From Aurantiacibacter suaedae (lineage in GTDB: Bacteria > Pseudomonadota > Alphaproteobacteria > Sphingomonadales > Sphingomonadaceae): a DNA stretch of 64,000 nucleotides. The notes beneath the pieces were generated by a model that saw nothing but the letters and a program-made list of their open reading frames with translations, was not told the DNA's origin and made no database searches. Made by a program: the position numbers and the translations under genes. The DNA lies in assembly GCF_005434915.1 (NCBI RefSeq), contig NZ_SKCG01000002.1:372948-436947 (forward strand), written 5' to 3'. Positions 52,500 through 61,110 of the stretch are shown here, piece after piece; positions within the stretch are counted from its first letter, which is position 1; the number at the start of each line of letters is the position of its first letter.

Positions 52500-52997
52500 A
52501 TGTCACGGCAAGTTCTCTTCGTCGTTGCGCGCGCGACCAACGGATGCATCGCCCGCGATGGGCAAGTGCCCTGGGCCATCAGTGAAGACCTCAAGCGCTT
52601 CAAGCGGCACACCATGGGCATGCCGATGATCATGGGCCGCAAGACCTTCGAAAGCCTGCCGGGCGTGCTCCCCGGTCGCCGCCATATCGTGCTGACACGC
52701 CAGAGTGACTGGCAAGCCGAGGGTGCCGAGGTGGCGCACACCCCCGAAGAAGCGCTGGCATTGGCCGGCGATGGGGACGTGTCCGTGATCGGCGGCGCGG
52801 AAATCTGGCAGGCCATGCGAGACTACGGCACCCATTTCGAGCTGACCGAGGTTTTCGAGGATACCGAGGGAGACGTCTTCATGGATGCTCCGTCCGCAGC
52901 CGATGGCTGGCGCGAAGTGGCACGAGAAAGCCGCCCGGCGGCAGATGGCTTCCCGGCCTATGATTTCGTCAGCCTAGAGCGATTCGCGCCAGCGTGA
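52500..52997 (+). CDS. folA: Dihydrofolate reductase
   Basis: NADPH-dependent reduction of dihydrofolate (165 aa). N-terminal VVARATNGCIARDGQVPWA with the active-site loop and Trp, DLKRFKRHTMG, MIMGRKTFESL for NADPH binding and SVIGGAEIWQAM. The active-site acid is Asp in SEDLKRF. AAGGA lies eight bases before ATG at 52500. thyA is not adjacent. Its stop overlaps the ribF start (GTGA). Confidence 0.95.
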   Translation: MSRQVLFVVARATNGCIARDGQVPWAISEDLKRFKRHTMGMPMIMGRKTFESLPGVLPGRRHIVLTRQSDWQAEGAEVAHTPEEALALAGDGDVSVIGGAEIWQAMRDYGTHFELTEVFEDTEGDVFMDAPSAADGWREVARESRPAADGFPAYDFVSLERFAPA

Positions 52998-53920
52998 TCC
53001 GGCTCGGCCATCGCGACCCTCTGCCCGAGGACTTGCGCGGTGCGATTCTCGCGCTGGGCAATTTCGACGGGTTTCATCTCGGCCATCAGAAGGTTGCCGA
53101 AGAGGCGGTCGGCTGGGCGCGCGCCGAGGGCCGCCCCGCCATCATCGCCACCTTCGATCCGCACCCGGTGCGCCATTTCGCGCCGCACGTCCCGCCGTTC
53201 CGCCTGACCACGCTCGACCAGCGCGCCGAGCTGTTCGCCGCCGCCGGGGCGGATGCGATGCTGGTGTTCGACTTCGGCGAGGAACTGGCGACCATGCCCG
53301 CCGAAGAGTTCGTGCGCGATCTGCTGGCGGGCCGAATCGGTGCAGGCGGCGTGGTGACGGGCGAAGATTTCACCTTCGGCAAGGGGCGCGGCGGCAATGT
53401 GGCGGTGCTGCGCGATGTCGGCGCGACCTGCGGACTGGGCGCGCGGGCGATTGCGCCAGTGCTGCTCGATAATCAGATCGTCTCGTCCAGCCGCATCCGC
53501 GACGCCTTGAAGGCGGGCGAATGCGACGTCGCCGCGCGTCTGCTCACCCGACCTTACGTGATTCGCGAAAGGGTGGTTCACGGCGATAAGCGCGGCCGTA
53601 CGATCGGCTTTCCCACCGCCAACATGGACATGGGGCACTATCTGCGCCCACGCTACGGCATCTATGCCGTCACCGGGCGAATCGTGGCGACCGGGCAGGA
53701 GCTCAAAGGCGCGGCGAACCTCGGCGTGCGCCCCAGCTTCGATCCGCCACGCGAAGTGCTCGAACCCTATTTCTTCGACTTTTCGGGCGATCTTTATGGG
53801 CAGGAGATCGAGGTGGCGCTGCGCCATTTCCTTCGGCCCGAGTCAAAGTTCGACAGCCTCGATGCGCTGGTGGCGCAGATGAGTGCCGATTGCGACCGGG
53901 CGCGGATGCTGCTGGGCTAG
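52994..53920 (+). CDS. ribF: Bifunctional riboflavin kinase/FAD synthetase
   Basis: Makes FMN and FAD from riboflavin (308 aa). The N-terminal FAD synthetase half has ALGNFDGFHLGHQKV, TFDPHPVRHF and SSSRIRDALKAGE; the C-terminal kinase half (about 185-305) has GRTIGFPTANM and YGIYAVTGRI. The GTG start overlaps the folA stop by four bases. It is followed by ileS after 91 bases with no clear terminator. Confidence 0.96.
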   Translation: MIRLGHRDPLPEDLRGAILALGNFDGFHLGHQKVAEEAVGWARAEGRPAIIATFDPHPVRHFAPHVPPFRLTTLDQRAELFAAAGADAMLVFDFGEELATMPAEEFVRDLLAGRIGAGGVVTGEDFTFGKGRGGNVAVLRDVGATCGLGARAIAPVLLDNQIVSSSRIRDALKAGECDVAARLLTRPYVIRERVVHGDKRGRTIGFPTANMDMGHYLRPRYGIYAVTGRIVATGQELKGAANLGVRPSFDPPREVLEPYFFDFSGDLYGQEIEVALRHFLRPESKFDSLDALVAQMSADCDRARMLLG

Positions 53921-54011
53921 GTCGCCAGCGCCGCCGGCAATCCAATAGCTACCTGCGGCAAAGCGAATCAAAATTGCCCAAAGCGTCCGCCCCCGCTAAG
54001 GCCCCGGGCCA

Positions 54012-56984
54012 ATGACCGAGAAGCGCGACTACAGAGACACCGTCTTCCTGCCGAAGACCGACTTTCCCATGAAGGCCGGGCTCCCCGCAAAGGAGCCCCG
54101 CATTGCCGCGCGCTGGGAAGAGGAAGGGCTCTACCAGCAGATCCGCGCCGCGCGTGAAGGCCGCGAGAAGTTCATCCTTCACGACGGACCGCCCTATGCC
54201 AATGGCGACATGCACATCGGCCATGCGCTGAACCACATCCTCAAGGACATGGTCTGCCGCAGCCAGTCGCTGCTCGGCAAGGACGCGCCCTATGTTCCCG
54301 GCTGGGACTGCCACGGCCTGCCGATCGAGTGGAAGGTCGAGGAGAAGTACCGCAAGAAGAAGCTGAACAAGGACGAGGTGCCGCCGCGCGAGTTCCGCCA
54401 GGAATGCCGCGACTATGCGCAGCACTGGGTCGATACGCAGCGCAGCCAGCTCAAGCGGCTCGGTATCAGCGGCGACTGGGATAATCCCTACCTCACGATG
54501 CAGTTCGACAGCGAGGCGGGGATCGTCACCGAGCTGCTGAAGTTTGCCGAGAGCGGCCAGCTCTATCGCGGTGCGAAGCCGGTGATGTGGTCGCCGGTCG
54601 AGAAGACCGCACTGGCCGAGGCTGAGGTCGAATACGAGGACATCACCTCGACGCAGATCGACGTGGCGTTTGAGATCGTCGAATCGCCGATCGAGGAACT
54701 GGTCGGCGCGCACGCGGTGATCTGGACGACCACACCGTGGACGATCCCGGTGAACCAGGCTTTGGCCTATGGGCCAGATGTTGAGTATGTCCATGTCCGG
54801 CTCTTGGATGACCAGCGTATCTCTGATGACCAGAAAGAACTTGAAGCGAAGGGCCTCGGCTGGCTGAACAGCACTGTTCTGGTCGCAAAAGCCTTATTCC
54901 CTGAGCTTTACAAACGCGCAGCAGCGACCGCTTCAGCACATGGTATTCCTATCGTCGATTGGCCGGTCGCTGAAGAAGGCTTTGGTGACTATCGGGTTAT
55001 GAAGGGCTCCGACCTAGCCGGAACCATCGCCCGTCACCCGATGCACCACCTCGGCGGGTTCTATGCCGAGCCCCGCCCACTGCTCCCCGGCGACTTCGTC
55101 ACCACCGACAGCGGCACCGGCCTCGTCCACATGGCGCCCGACCACGGCGAGGACGACTTCGACCTGTGCAAGGCCCACGGCATAGGCCCCAAATTCGTTG
55201 TCGATGCGGGCGGTGTCTACAAGGACGACTGGCTCTGGCTGGGCGCTGACGACCTCGGCGACGAGGGCAAGCCGCGCCGCCGCAGCGTGATCAACCCCGG
55301 CTTCAACGCGCCCGATGGCCCGATCTGCTCGGACCTGCGCGCGGCAGGCGCTCTCCTCAGCGCATCCGCAGATTATCAACACTCTTATCCACACTCGTGG
55401 CGCTCGAAGGCCAAGGTGATCTATCGCTGCACCCCGCAGTGGTTCGTGCCGATGGACAAGCCGGTCAAGCCGTTCGACTTCCCCACCGCTGTGCCCGACG
55501 CTCTCGGCGCGGCTGTGGCGCTGGGCGTGCAGGCCGACCACACCGCCACCCTGCGCGAAACGGCGCTGGGCGAGATCGACAAGACCCGCTTCGTGCCCGC
55601 CAAGGGCAAGAACCGCATCCGCTCGATGGTCGAGGGGCGCCCCGATTGGGTGCTCTCGCGCCAGCGCGCCTGGGGCGTGCCGATCACGCTGTTCGTCGAC
55701 CGCACAAGCGGCGAATATCTGGTCGATCCGCAGGTCAACCGCCGCATCATTGAGGCGATCCGCACCGAGGGCGTCGATGGCTGGGACCGCGACAATGCCG
55801 CGCATTTGCTCGGCCCGGATTACAATCCCGAAGACTACGAGATGGTTTCTGACATTCTCGACGTGTGGTTCGATTCGGGCAGCACCCATGCCTTCGTGCT
55901 CGAATCGGGTCGCTGGCCCGACCTGGTGCGCCCCGCCGACGAAACCCCCGCCGACCTCTATCTCGAAGGCAGCGACCAGCATCGCGGCTGGTTCCAAAGC
56001 TCGCTGCTCGAAAGCTGCGCCACCCGTGGCCGCGCGCCCTACAAGGCGGTGCTGACCCACGGCTTCACCATGGCCGCGGACGGGCGCAAAATGTCGAAGA
56101 GCCTCGGCAACACCATCGACCCGATCAAGGTGATGGAGGAATATGGCGCCGACATCATCCGCCTGTGGGCGCTCTCGGTCGACTTCACCGAGGACCACCG
56201 GATCGGGCCCGAAATCCTCAAGGGCGTGGGCGACGGCTATCGCAAGCTGCGCAACACCTTCCGCTACCTGCTCGGCGCCTTGGATGGCTTCTCGGACGAC
56301 GAAAAGGTCGATGTGGCCGACATGCCCGAGCTGGAGCGCTATGTGCTGGCGCTGCTGGGCGAGCTGGACGGCAAGCTGCACGAGGCCATCGCTGACTTCG
56401 ACTTCAACGCCTACACCCGCGCGCTGACCGACTTTGCCAACGAAGACCTGTCGGCTTTCTTCTTCGATATCCGCAAGGACCGGCTCTATTGCGATGCCCC
56501 CGATGGGCTGGAGCGCCGGGCGTACCGCACAACGCTCGATGTGCTGTTCCACGCGCTGGTGCGCTACGCCGCGCCGGTGCTGGTGTTCACCGCGGAAGAG
56601 GTCTGGGGCACGCGCTATCCCGAGGGTGGCTCGGTGCATCTGCTGGAGTGGCCGGACGTGCCAACGGCTGAGGCCGACATGGCGCGCTGGGAGAGCATTC
56701 GCGAAACCCGTGCCGAGGCCCTCGAGCGGATCGAACCACTGCGCCGCGAAAAAGTGATCGGGTCGAGCCTGCAAGCCGAAGTCACCGTGCCGAATCAGGG
56801 CGAAAACGTCGACTGGGCCGCGCTGTTCATCTCCTCAACCGTGCATCAGGGGGATTGGGCGGTAACGAAGACCGAAAACCACAAGTGCGGCCGCTGCTGG
56901 CGACATCTGCCCGAAGTCAGCGAGGACGGCGACCTGTGCGGCCGCTGCGAGACCGTTGTGGCCGAACTGGACGCCAAGGCATGA
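54012..56984 (+). CDS. ileS: Isoleucine--tRNA ligase
   Basis: Class I synthetase (990 aa) charging tRNA-Ile and editing Val. HIGH motif at 68-71 (YANGDMHIGHALN), CP1 editing domain after about residue 190, KMSKS at 693-697, anticodon-binding helical domain, and a C-terminal zinc knuckle (CGRCWRHLPEV...CGRCETVV). Within the CP1 part, bases 54781-54960 have about 52 % GC by hand count against 65-73 % in flanking segments, and use codons such as TTA. Two adjacent DnaA-box-like 9-mers lie at 55373-55393. lspA starts inside its stop (ATGA). Confidence 0.97.
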   Translation: MTEKRDYRDTVFLPKTDFPMKAGLPAKEPRIAARWEEEGLYQQIRAAREGREKFILHDGPPYANGDMHIGHALNHILKDMVCRSQSLLGKDAPYVPGWDCHGLPIEWKVEEKYRKKKLNKDEVPPREFRQECRDYAQHWVDTQRSQLKRLGISGDWDNPYLTMQFDSEAGIVTELLKFAESGQLYRGAKPVMWSPVEKTALAEAEVEYEDITSTQIDVAFEIVESPIEELVGAHAVIWTTTPWTIPVNQALAYGPDVEYVHVRLLDDQRISDDQKELEAKGLGWLNSTVLVAKALFPELYKRAAATASAHGIPIVDWPVAEEGFGDYRVMKGSDLAGTIARHPMHHLGGFYAEPRPLLPGDFVTTDSGTGLVHMAPDHGEDDFDLCKAHGIGPKFVVDAGGVYKDDWLWLGADDLGDEGKPRRRSVINPGFNAPDGPICSDLRAAGALLSASADYQHSYPHSWRSKAKVIYRCTPQWFVPMDKPVKPFDFPTAVPDALGAAVALGVQADHTATLRETALGEIDKTRFVPAKGKNRIRSMVEGRPDWVLSRQRAWGVPITLFVDRTSGEYLVDPQVNRRIIEAIRTEGVDGWDRDNAAHLLGPDYNPEDYEMVSDILDVWFDSGSTHAFVLESGRWPDLVRPADETPADLYLEGSDQHRGWFQSSLLESCATRGRAPYKAVLTHGFTMAADGRKMSKSLGNTIDPIKVMEEYGADIIRLWALSVDFTEDHRIGPEILKGVGDGYRKLRNTFRYLLGALDGFSDDEKVDVADMPELERYVLALLGELDGKLHEAIADFDFNAYTRALTDFANEDLSAFFFDIRKDRLYCDAPDGLERRAYRTTLDVLFHALVRYAAPVLVFTAEEVWGTRYPEGGSVHLLEWPDVPTAEADMARWESIRETRAEALERIEPLRREKVIGSSLQAEVTVPNQGENVDWAALFISSTVHQGDWAVTKTENHKCGRCWRHLPEVSEDGDLCGRCETVVAELDAKA
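55373..55393 (+). other. Two adjacent DnaA-box-like 9-mers inside ileS
   Basis: TTATCAACA (one mismatch) and TTATCCACA (perfect to the E. coli consensus) lie in the same direction, 12 bases apart start to start. They encode Tyr-Gln-His-Ser-Tyr-Pro-His and use the codons CAA, TCT and CCA, which are rarer than CAG, TCG and CCG in neighbouring parts of this gene. They may be a DnaA titration site or coincidence. Confidence 0.35.
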
Positions 56985-57493
56985 GCACCGCCAACAAATT
57001 CCGCGCCCTCGGGCTCGCCATCGCGGCGGTGATCTTCGTCGCCGACCAGTGGCTCAAGCGTTTCGTGGTCGAGGACCTTGGTCTCACCGCCATCGGCGAT
57101 CACTACCCGCTGCTGCCGTTCTTCGACTTCACCCGCACCAACAACTACGGCGTCTCACTCGGCATGTTCGAGGCGACGAGCATGGAGATGCGCTGGGTGC
57201 TGGTCGGCGTCACCGGGCTGATCGCTTGCGTGGTGCTCTATCTGATGCTGCGCGAGCGGCGGCTTGGCGATATCGCCGCCTATGCGCTGATCCTCGGCGG
57301 CGCGCTCGGCAATATCCGCGACCGCTTCAGCTTCGGCTATGTGATCGACTTTGCCGATTTCCATATCGGCGAATTCCGCCCGTTCCTCATTTTCAACGTC
57401 GCCGACGCCGCGATCAGCATCGGTGTGGTGATTATCCTTGCCCGCGCCCTGTTCATGCGCGAGAAACCCGACGACGAGCAGAGCCCCGCCTGA
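56981..57493 (+). CDS. lspA: Lipoprotein signal peptidase (signal peptidase II)
   Basis: Inner-membrane aspartyl protease (170 aa) cleaving lipoprotein signal peptides; the window encodes several substrates. Four helices; catalytic aspartates at 123 (GYVIDFADF) and 142 (NVADAAISIG), with the conserved TNNYGVSLGMF and GGALGNIRDR loops. Start overlaps the ileS stop (ATGA). The usual ileS-lspA order is kept. Confidence 0.96.
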   Translation: MSTANKFRALGLAIAAVIFVADQWLKRFVVEDLGLTAIGDHYPLLPFFDFTRTNNYGVSLGMFEATSMEMRWVLVGVTGLIACVVLYLMLRERRLGDIAAYALILGGALGNIRDRFSFGYVIDFADFHIGEFRPFLIFNVADAAISIGVVIILARALFMREKPDDEQSPA

Positions 57494-57520
57494 TAGGCGC
57501 CAACGGCCAAGAGAGATTTT

Positions 57521-57928
57521 ATGCGCAATTCCTTCCGAACCGCGATCATCGTTGCCGCCGCCTTGGGCGTGAACGCCTGTGGCGGCCTCAAGATTGACCG
57601 TGACCGGCCCGACGAATTCGCCGTGCAGCGGCAGGCGCCGCTGGTGGTTCCGCCCGATTTCGACCTCACCCCGCCCGATCCGGGCGCGCCGCGCCCCACC
57701 GAGGGCACGGCTGCCCAGCAGGCGCTCGAAACGCTGTTCGGCGGCGAAGCGGCCCGCAGCGCGATCGAGACCAGCGCCCTGCGCAACGCGGGCAACGCCG
57801 ATGTCGGCATTCGCACCATGGTAGGCGACGCAGAGACCTATACGGTCGACAAGGGCGATGCCACGCGCACGATCATCATGGCGCCCGAAGGCGACGGACA
57901 GGCCGCGCGGGTCGCCATTCCGTCCTGA
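57521..57928 (+). CDS. DUF3035 (BamF-type) lipoprotein
   Basis: A 135-residue lipoprotein with lipobox ALGVNACGG (Cys20). The mature part opens LKIDRDRPDEFAVQRQAPL and LVVPPDFDLTPPDPGAPRP, the hallmark of DUF3035 proteins, which in some alphaproteobacteria are the BamF subunit of the beta-barrel assembly complex. The C-terminal half is divergent. It follows lspA by 27 bases, so a lipoprotein maturation enzyme and an envelope lipoprotein share a transcript. The BamF role is carried over from the family. Confidence 0.8.
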   Translation: MRNSFRTAIIVAAALGVNACGGLKIDRDRPDEFAVQRQAPLVVPPDFDLTPPDPGAPRPTEGTAAQQALETLFGGEAARSAIETSALRNAGNADVGIRTMVGDAETYTVDKGDATRTIIMAPEGDGQAARVAIPS

Positions 57929-57943
57929 TAGGGTTGATCCGGG

Positions 57944-59242
57944 TCAGCCGGCCCGGCTCACCAGCAGCTTGTCGATCCGGCGGCCGTCCATATCGACGAC
58001 CTCGAAGCGCCAGCCCTGCTCGGTGAAATATTCGCCTTCGGTTGGCAGCTTCTTCAGCACGTCAAGCGCATAGCCCGCAGCGGTCGCGAAATCGCGCTGC
58101 TCGGGCAGTTCGAGTTCGAGCTTCTCGGCCAGCGCATCGGCTGACAATGCGCCCGAAATCAGCAGCGAGCCGTCCTCGCGCTGGGCGACCATCGGACTGT
58201 CGCCTTCGTCCTGATGGCTGGCGAAATCGCCGGCGATGGCCGCCAGCAGGTCGGCCGAGGTCACGATTCCGTCGAGGTGGCCATATTCGTCATGAACCAT
58301 GGCCATGGCAGTGCCCGATTGCTGCAATGCGCGCATGGCGTCGATCGCGTCGAGCTGGTCGGGCACGACCTCGCTCTTGCGCACCAGCTCGGTCAGCACC
58401 ACCGGGTTGCCCGCCACCAGTTGAGCGAGCACCTCGCGTACCTTTACCACGCCCAGCACCTTGTCGTCGGGCGCACCCTCGGCCACCGGCAGCAGCGAGT
58501 GGCTGGTATCCGCAATGCGGGCGCGAATCTCGTCTTCGCTGGCGTTCACGTCGAGCCATTCGAGTTCGGTGCGCGGGGTCATCAGTTCGCGCACGGGCCG
58601 GCTCGCGAGACGCACCACGCCCGAGAGGATGGCGCGTTCACCTTCCTCGATCACGCCGCTGCGGGTGGCCTCGGCGAAGATCATTTGCAGTTCCTGCGCG
58701 GTGATCGTCTCTTCGCCCCGATGGCGCACGCGCATCAGGCGCAGCAGCAGGCTCGACGAGTTATCGAGCAGCCAGACGAACGGCGCGGCCAGGCGCGCCA
58801 GGAGGTCCATCGGAGGAGCCATCACGATGGCGATCCGTTCGGCCGACCGCAGCGCAATCTGCTTTGGCACCAGTTCGCCGATAACCAGGCTGAGGTAGGT
58901 CGTCACCACGATGACGAGGGCAAAGCCGACCTCGGGTGCGCTTTCGGGATCGAGGCCGAGCAACACCAGCCGTTCGCCCACCGGCCCGCCCAGAGCCGCG
59001 CCCGACACCGCGCCGTTGATAATACCGACCAGCGTTATGCCGATCTGCACCGTGCTGAGGAATTTGCCGGGCTCGGCCGCCAGCCGCATCGCGATCTTCG
59101 CGCTTTTGCTACCGCGCTCAGCCGATTGGTGCAGCTTCGCGGTGCGCGCCGACACGATCGCCAGCTCGGACATGGCAAAAACGCCGTTGAGCACGATCAG
59201 TGCGGCAAGATAGGCGAGCGAATCCCAGGGGAATGGTGACAT
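57944..59242 (-). CDS. CNNM/CorC-type transporter-associated CBS protein (hemolysin family)
   Basis: A 432-residue membrane protein. An N-terminal CNNM (DUF21) domain of about three to four helices (to about 190), a CBS pair (about 210-330, VRELMTPRTELEWLDVNAS and HSLLPVAEG, then DAMRALQQSGTAMAMVHDEYG) and a C-terminal CorC_HlyC domain (about 345-430). Such proteins are linked to Mg2+/Co2+ efflux; the hemolysin name is historical. ATG at 59242 (MSPFPWDS). Divergent from the OmpA lipoprotein. Confidence 0.9.
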   Translation of the reverse strand: MSPFPWDSLAYLAALIVLNGVFAMSELAIVSARTAKLHQSAERGSKSAKIAMRLAAEPGKFLSTVQIGITLVGIINGAVSGAALGGPVGERLVLLGLDPESAPEVGFALVIVVTTYLSLVIGELVPKQIALRSAERIAIVMAPPMDLLARLAAPFVWLLDNSSSLLLRLMRVRHRGEETITAQELQMIFAEATRSGVIEEGERAILSGVVRLASRPVRELMTPRTELEWLDVNASEDEIRARIADTSHSLLPVAEGAPDDKVLGVVKVREVLAQLVAGNPVVLTELVRKSEVVPDQLDAIDAMRALQQSGTAMAMVHDEYGHLDGIVTSADLLAAIAGDFASHQDEGDSPMVAQREDGSLLISGALSADALAEKLELELPEQRDFATAAGYALDVLKKLPTEGEYFTEQGWRFEVVDMDGRRIDKLLVSRAG

Positions 59243-59403
59243 CAGACTTCGCCCGCTAGCAGATTGCGCGCCAAAGACGAATGCCCAAGCGCACGGTTTA
59301 GACGGCGGCGGTTCAGGAACGGACTGGCACACGCGGCGTTGTGGGCGCATAGGCTTACTTGTCGACCGGCTTGGCAGGCGGTCGCCATCAGAGAGGGACT
59401 TTC

Positions 59404-60084
59404 ATGAACACCAGGAAAATTCTCGTCGCTTCGGGTGCAGCGCTTTCGCTCCTTACGGTTAGCGCGTGTGTGACCGATCCGAACACGGGCGAACGCAAGG
59501 TTTCGCGCACCGCCATCGGCGGCGTGGGCGGCGCCGGGTTGGGCTACCTTCTCGGCGGGCTTATCGGCGGCAAGACGGCCCGTATCGTTGGCGCTGGCAT
59601 CGGCGCGGCTGCTGGCGGGTATGTCGGCTATCGCATGGATGAGCAGATCAAGGAGCTGGAAGAAGCCACCGCCGGCACCGGCGTCGACGTGTCGCAGACG
59701 CCCAATGGCGATGGCATCCTGGTCAATCTGCCTGACGTGACCTTCGCGGTGAACTCGGCCGATATCTCGCCCTCGATGCGCCAGACGCTCGACGGCGTGG
59801 CGCAGAGCATGGTGAACTATCCCAATTCGCTGATCGACGTAATGGGGCACACCGATTCGACCGGGTCGGACCAGTACAACCTGGATCTGTCGCGCCGCCG
59901 CGCCAACTCGGTAACCAACTACCTCGCCTCGCGCGGCGTTTCGCGCGCCCGTATCGAATTGATCGGCTATGGTGAGCAGTATCCGGTGGCCGACAACACC
60001 ACCGAATCGGGCCGCGCGCAGAACCGCCGCGTGGAAATCCGCATCACCCCGATCACCGAGTCTGACGTTAATCAGGCGTACTAA
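59404..60084 (+). CDS. OmpA-family lipoprotein with glycine zipper
   Basis: A 226-residue outer-membrane lipoprotein: lipobox LLTVSACVTD, a glycine-zipper segment (about 45-75, GGVGGAGLGYLLGGLIGGK and GAGIGAAAGGYVGY) that probably inserts in the membrane, and an OmpA-like peptidoglycan-binding domain (about 115-220) with VMGHTDSTGSDQYNLDLSRRR and SGRAQNRRVEI. It anchors the outer membrane to the cell wall. GAGAGGGACTTTC precedes the ATG; it has its own terminator. Confidence 0.92.
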   Translation: MNTRKILVASGAALSLLTVSACVTDPNTGERKVSRTAIGGVGGAGLGYLLGGLIGGKTARIVGAGIGAAAGGYVGYRMDEQIKELEEATAGTGVDVSQTPNGDGILVNLPDVTFAVNSADISPSMRQTLDGVAQSMVNYPNSLIDVMGHTDSTGSDQYNLDLSRRRANSVTNYLASRGVSRARIELIGYGEQYPVADNTTESGRAQNRRVEIRITPITESDVNQAY

Positions 60085-60183
60085 TTAATTGGTGCGCCGG
60101 CCCATCCGGGTCGGCGTCCTCGCTACTGCCCCCTCCGCCCTTCCAGGGCTGGGGGAGCGGTCGCAGGCGGGCAGTCGCCCTTG

Positions 60184-60207
60184 CGGCCTCCTTCGGGAGG
60201 CCGTTTT
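60184..60207 (+). terminator. Terminator after the glycine-zipper OmpA gene
   Basis: A perfect 8-bp stem CGGCCTCC/GGAGGCCG closed by a TTCG tetraloop (60192-60195) and followed by TTTT. It lies 100 bases past the stop, before the convergent phosphatase gene. Confidence 0.88.
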
Positions 60208-60215
60208 CTTGTGTG

Positions 60216-61001
60216 CTACTGCGGACCGGCGATCGCCTCTGCCCGGTCGGCCAGTCTGGCCACGGCATCCTTGTGAATGGCCGGAGCGCTCACCAGCAGA
60301 CCGAACGCACGCGGATCGCGCCTGTTGAACACAAGCGGCTGACCGAAGGCATCGCTTACCTGTGCCCCTGCTTCGCGCGCGATCAGCGTAGCCGCCGCGA
60401 TGTCCCACTCATAACCCCAGCGCAGCGTCGCCACGAGATCGGCTTCGCTTGCGCCGACCATGGCAATGCGCAAAGCGATCGAGTTGGGCTTGTCGACCAT
60501 GGTCAGGTCGCGGTCCTCGCGCTCCAGCGAGTCGGCGGGTACCCGCGCGCCGGCAAAGCGGGTGCAGCGACTCGCCACCAGCTTCTCGCCATTGCGCCAC
60601 GCCCCCTTCCCGGCCGCGGCGGTCCAGACTTCCCCCCGCGCAGGCGCGGCCAGCATTCCGATCAAAGGCCGCCCAGCACTGATCAGCGCCACCGAGACCG
60701 CCCAGCCCGTGCGCCCGCGAATAAAGTCGCGCGTGCCATCGATGGGATCGACCAGCCAGATCAGGTCACGGTCCAGGCGCTGTTCCGAATCGACCGTTTC
60801 TTCCGACAGCCAACCAGCAGCCGGCAGCAATTTGCCCAGTTCGCGCTTCAGGAAGGCATCGACGGCAAGGTCGGCCTCGCTCACCGGGTTTCCCGGCAAC
60901 TTGTCCCAGCTCGACAGATCATGCCCCTGCCCCGGCCACAGCAGCAGCGCCATCCGGGCCGCCTCGCGGCAGATCAGCTCTAGTCGGTCGATATCGATCA
61001 T
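60216..61001 (-). CDS. 3'(2'),5'-bisphosphate nucleotidase/inositol phosphatase family (CysQ-like)
   Basis: IMPase-fold phosphatase (261 aa). Metal-site motifs LSEETVD (Glu67-Glu68), VDPIDGTRDF (Asp85, Asp88) and a C-terminal YEWDIAAATLIAREAG. The DPIDGTRDF variant with Arg rather than Thr and the WDIAAATLIAREAGA block resemble CysQ, which removes PAP from sulfate assimilation, but an inositol phosphatase is possible. ATG at 61001 (MIDIDRLELI); a longer TTG reading exists but is unsupported. It is divergent from sucC. Confidence 0.82.
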   Translation of the reverse strand: MIDIDRLELICREAARMALLLWPGQGHDLSSWDKLPGNPVSEADLAVDAFLKRELGKLLPAAGWLSEETVDSEQRLDRDLIWLVDPIDGTRDFIRGRTGWAVSVALISAGRPLIGMLAAPARGEVWTAAAGKGAWRNGEKLVASRCTRFAGARVPADSLEREDRDLTMVDKPNSIALRIAMVGASEADLVATLRWGYEWDIAAATLIAREAGAQVSDAFGQPLVFNRRDPRAFGLLVSAPAIHKDAVARLADRAEAIAGPQ

Positions 61002-61051
61002 GGGTGCGCCGCAGATGATGCTCGTGCGAAGGCTTTGCAAGCGCCGCGATA

Positions 61052-61064
61052 GTGCCTAAGGCAC
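61052..61064. promoter_or_regulatory. 13-base palindrome in the sucC/phosphatase divergent gap
   Basis: GTGCCTAAGGCAC: perfect 6-base arms around one central base, 47 bases before the sucC ATG. The surrounding 80 bases also contain TTTGCAA-like words (about 61034, 61067 and 61098). It may be a regulator site; the factor is unknown. Confidence 0.3.
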
Positions 61065-61110
61065 CTGCAAACCCTTTCCTCTCCCATTTGCAAGAGAACA
61101 GGCACCGCCC

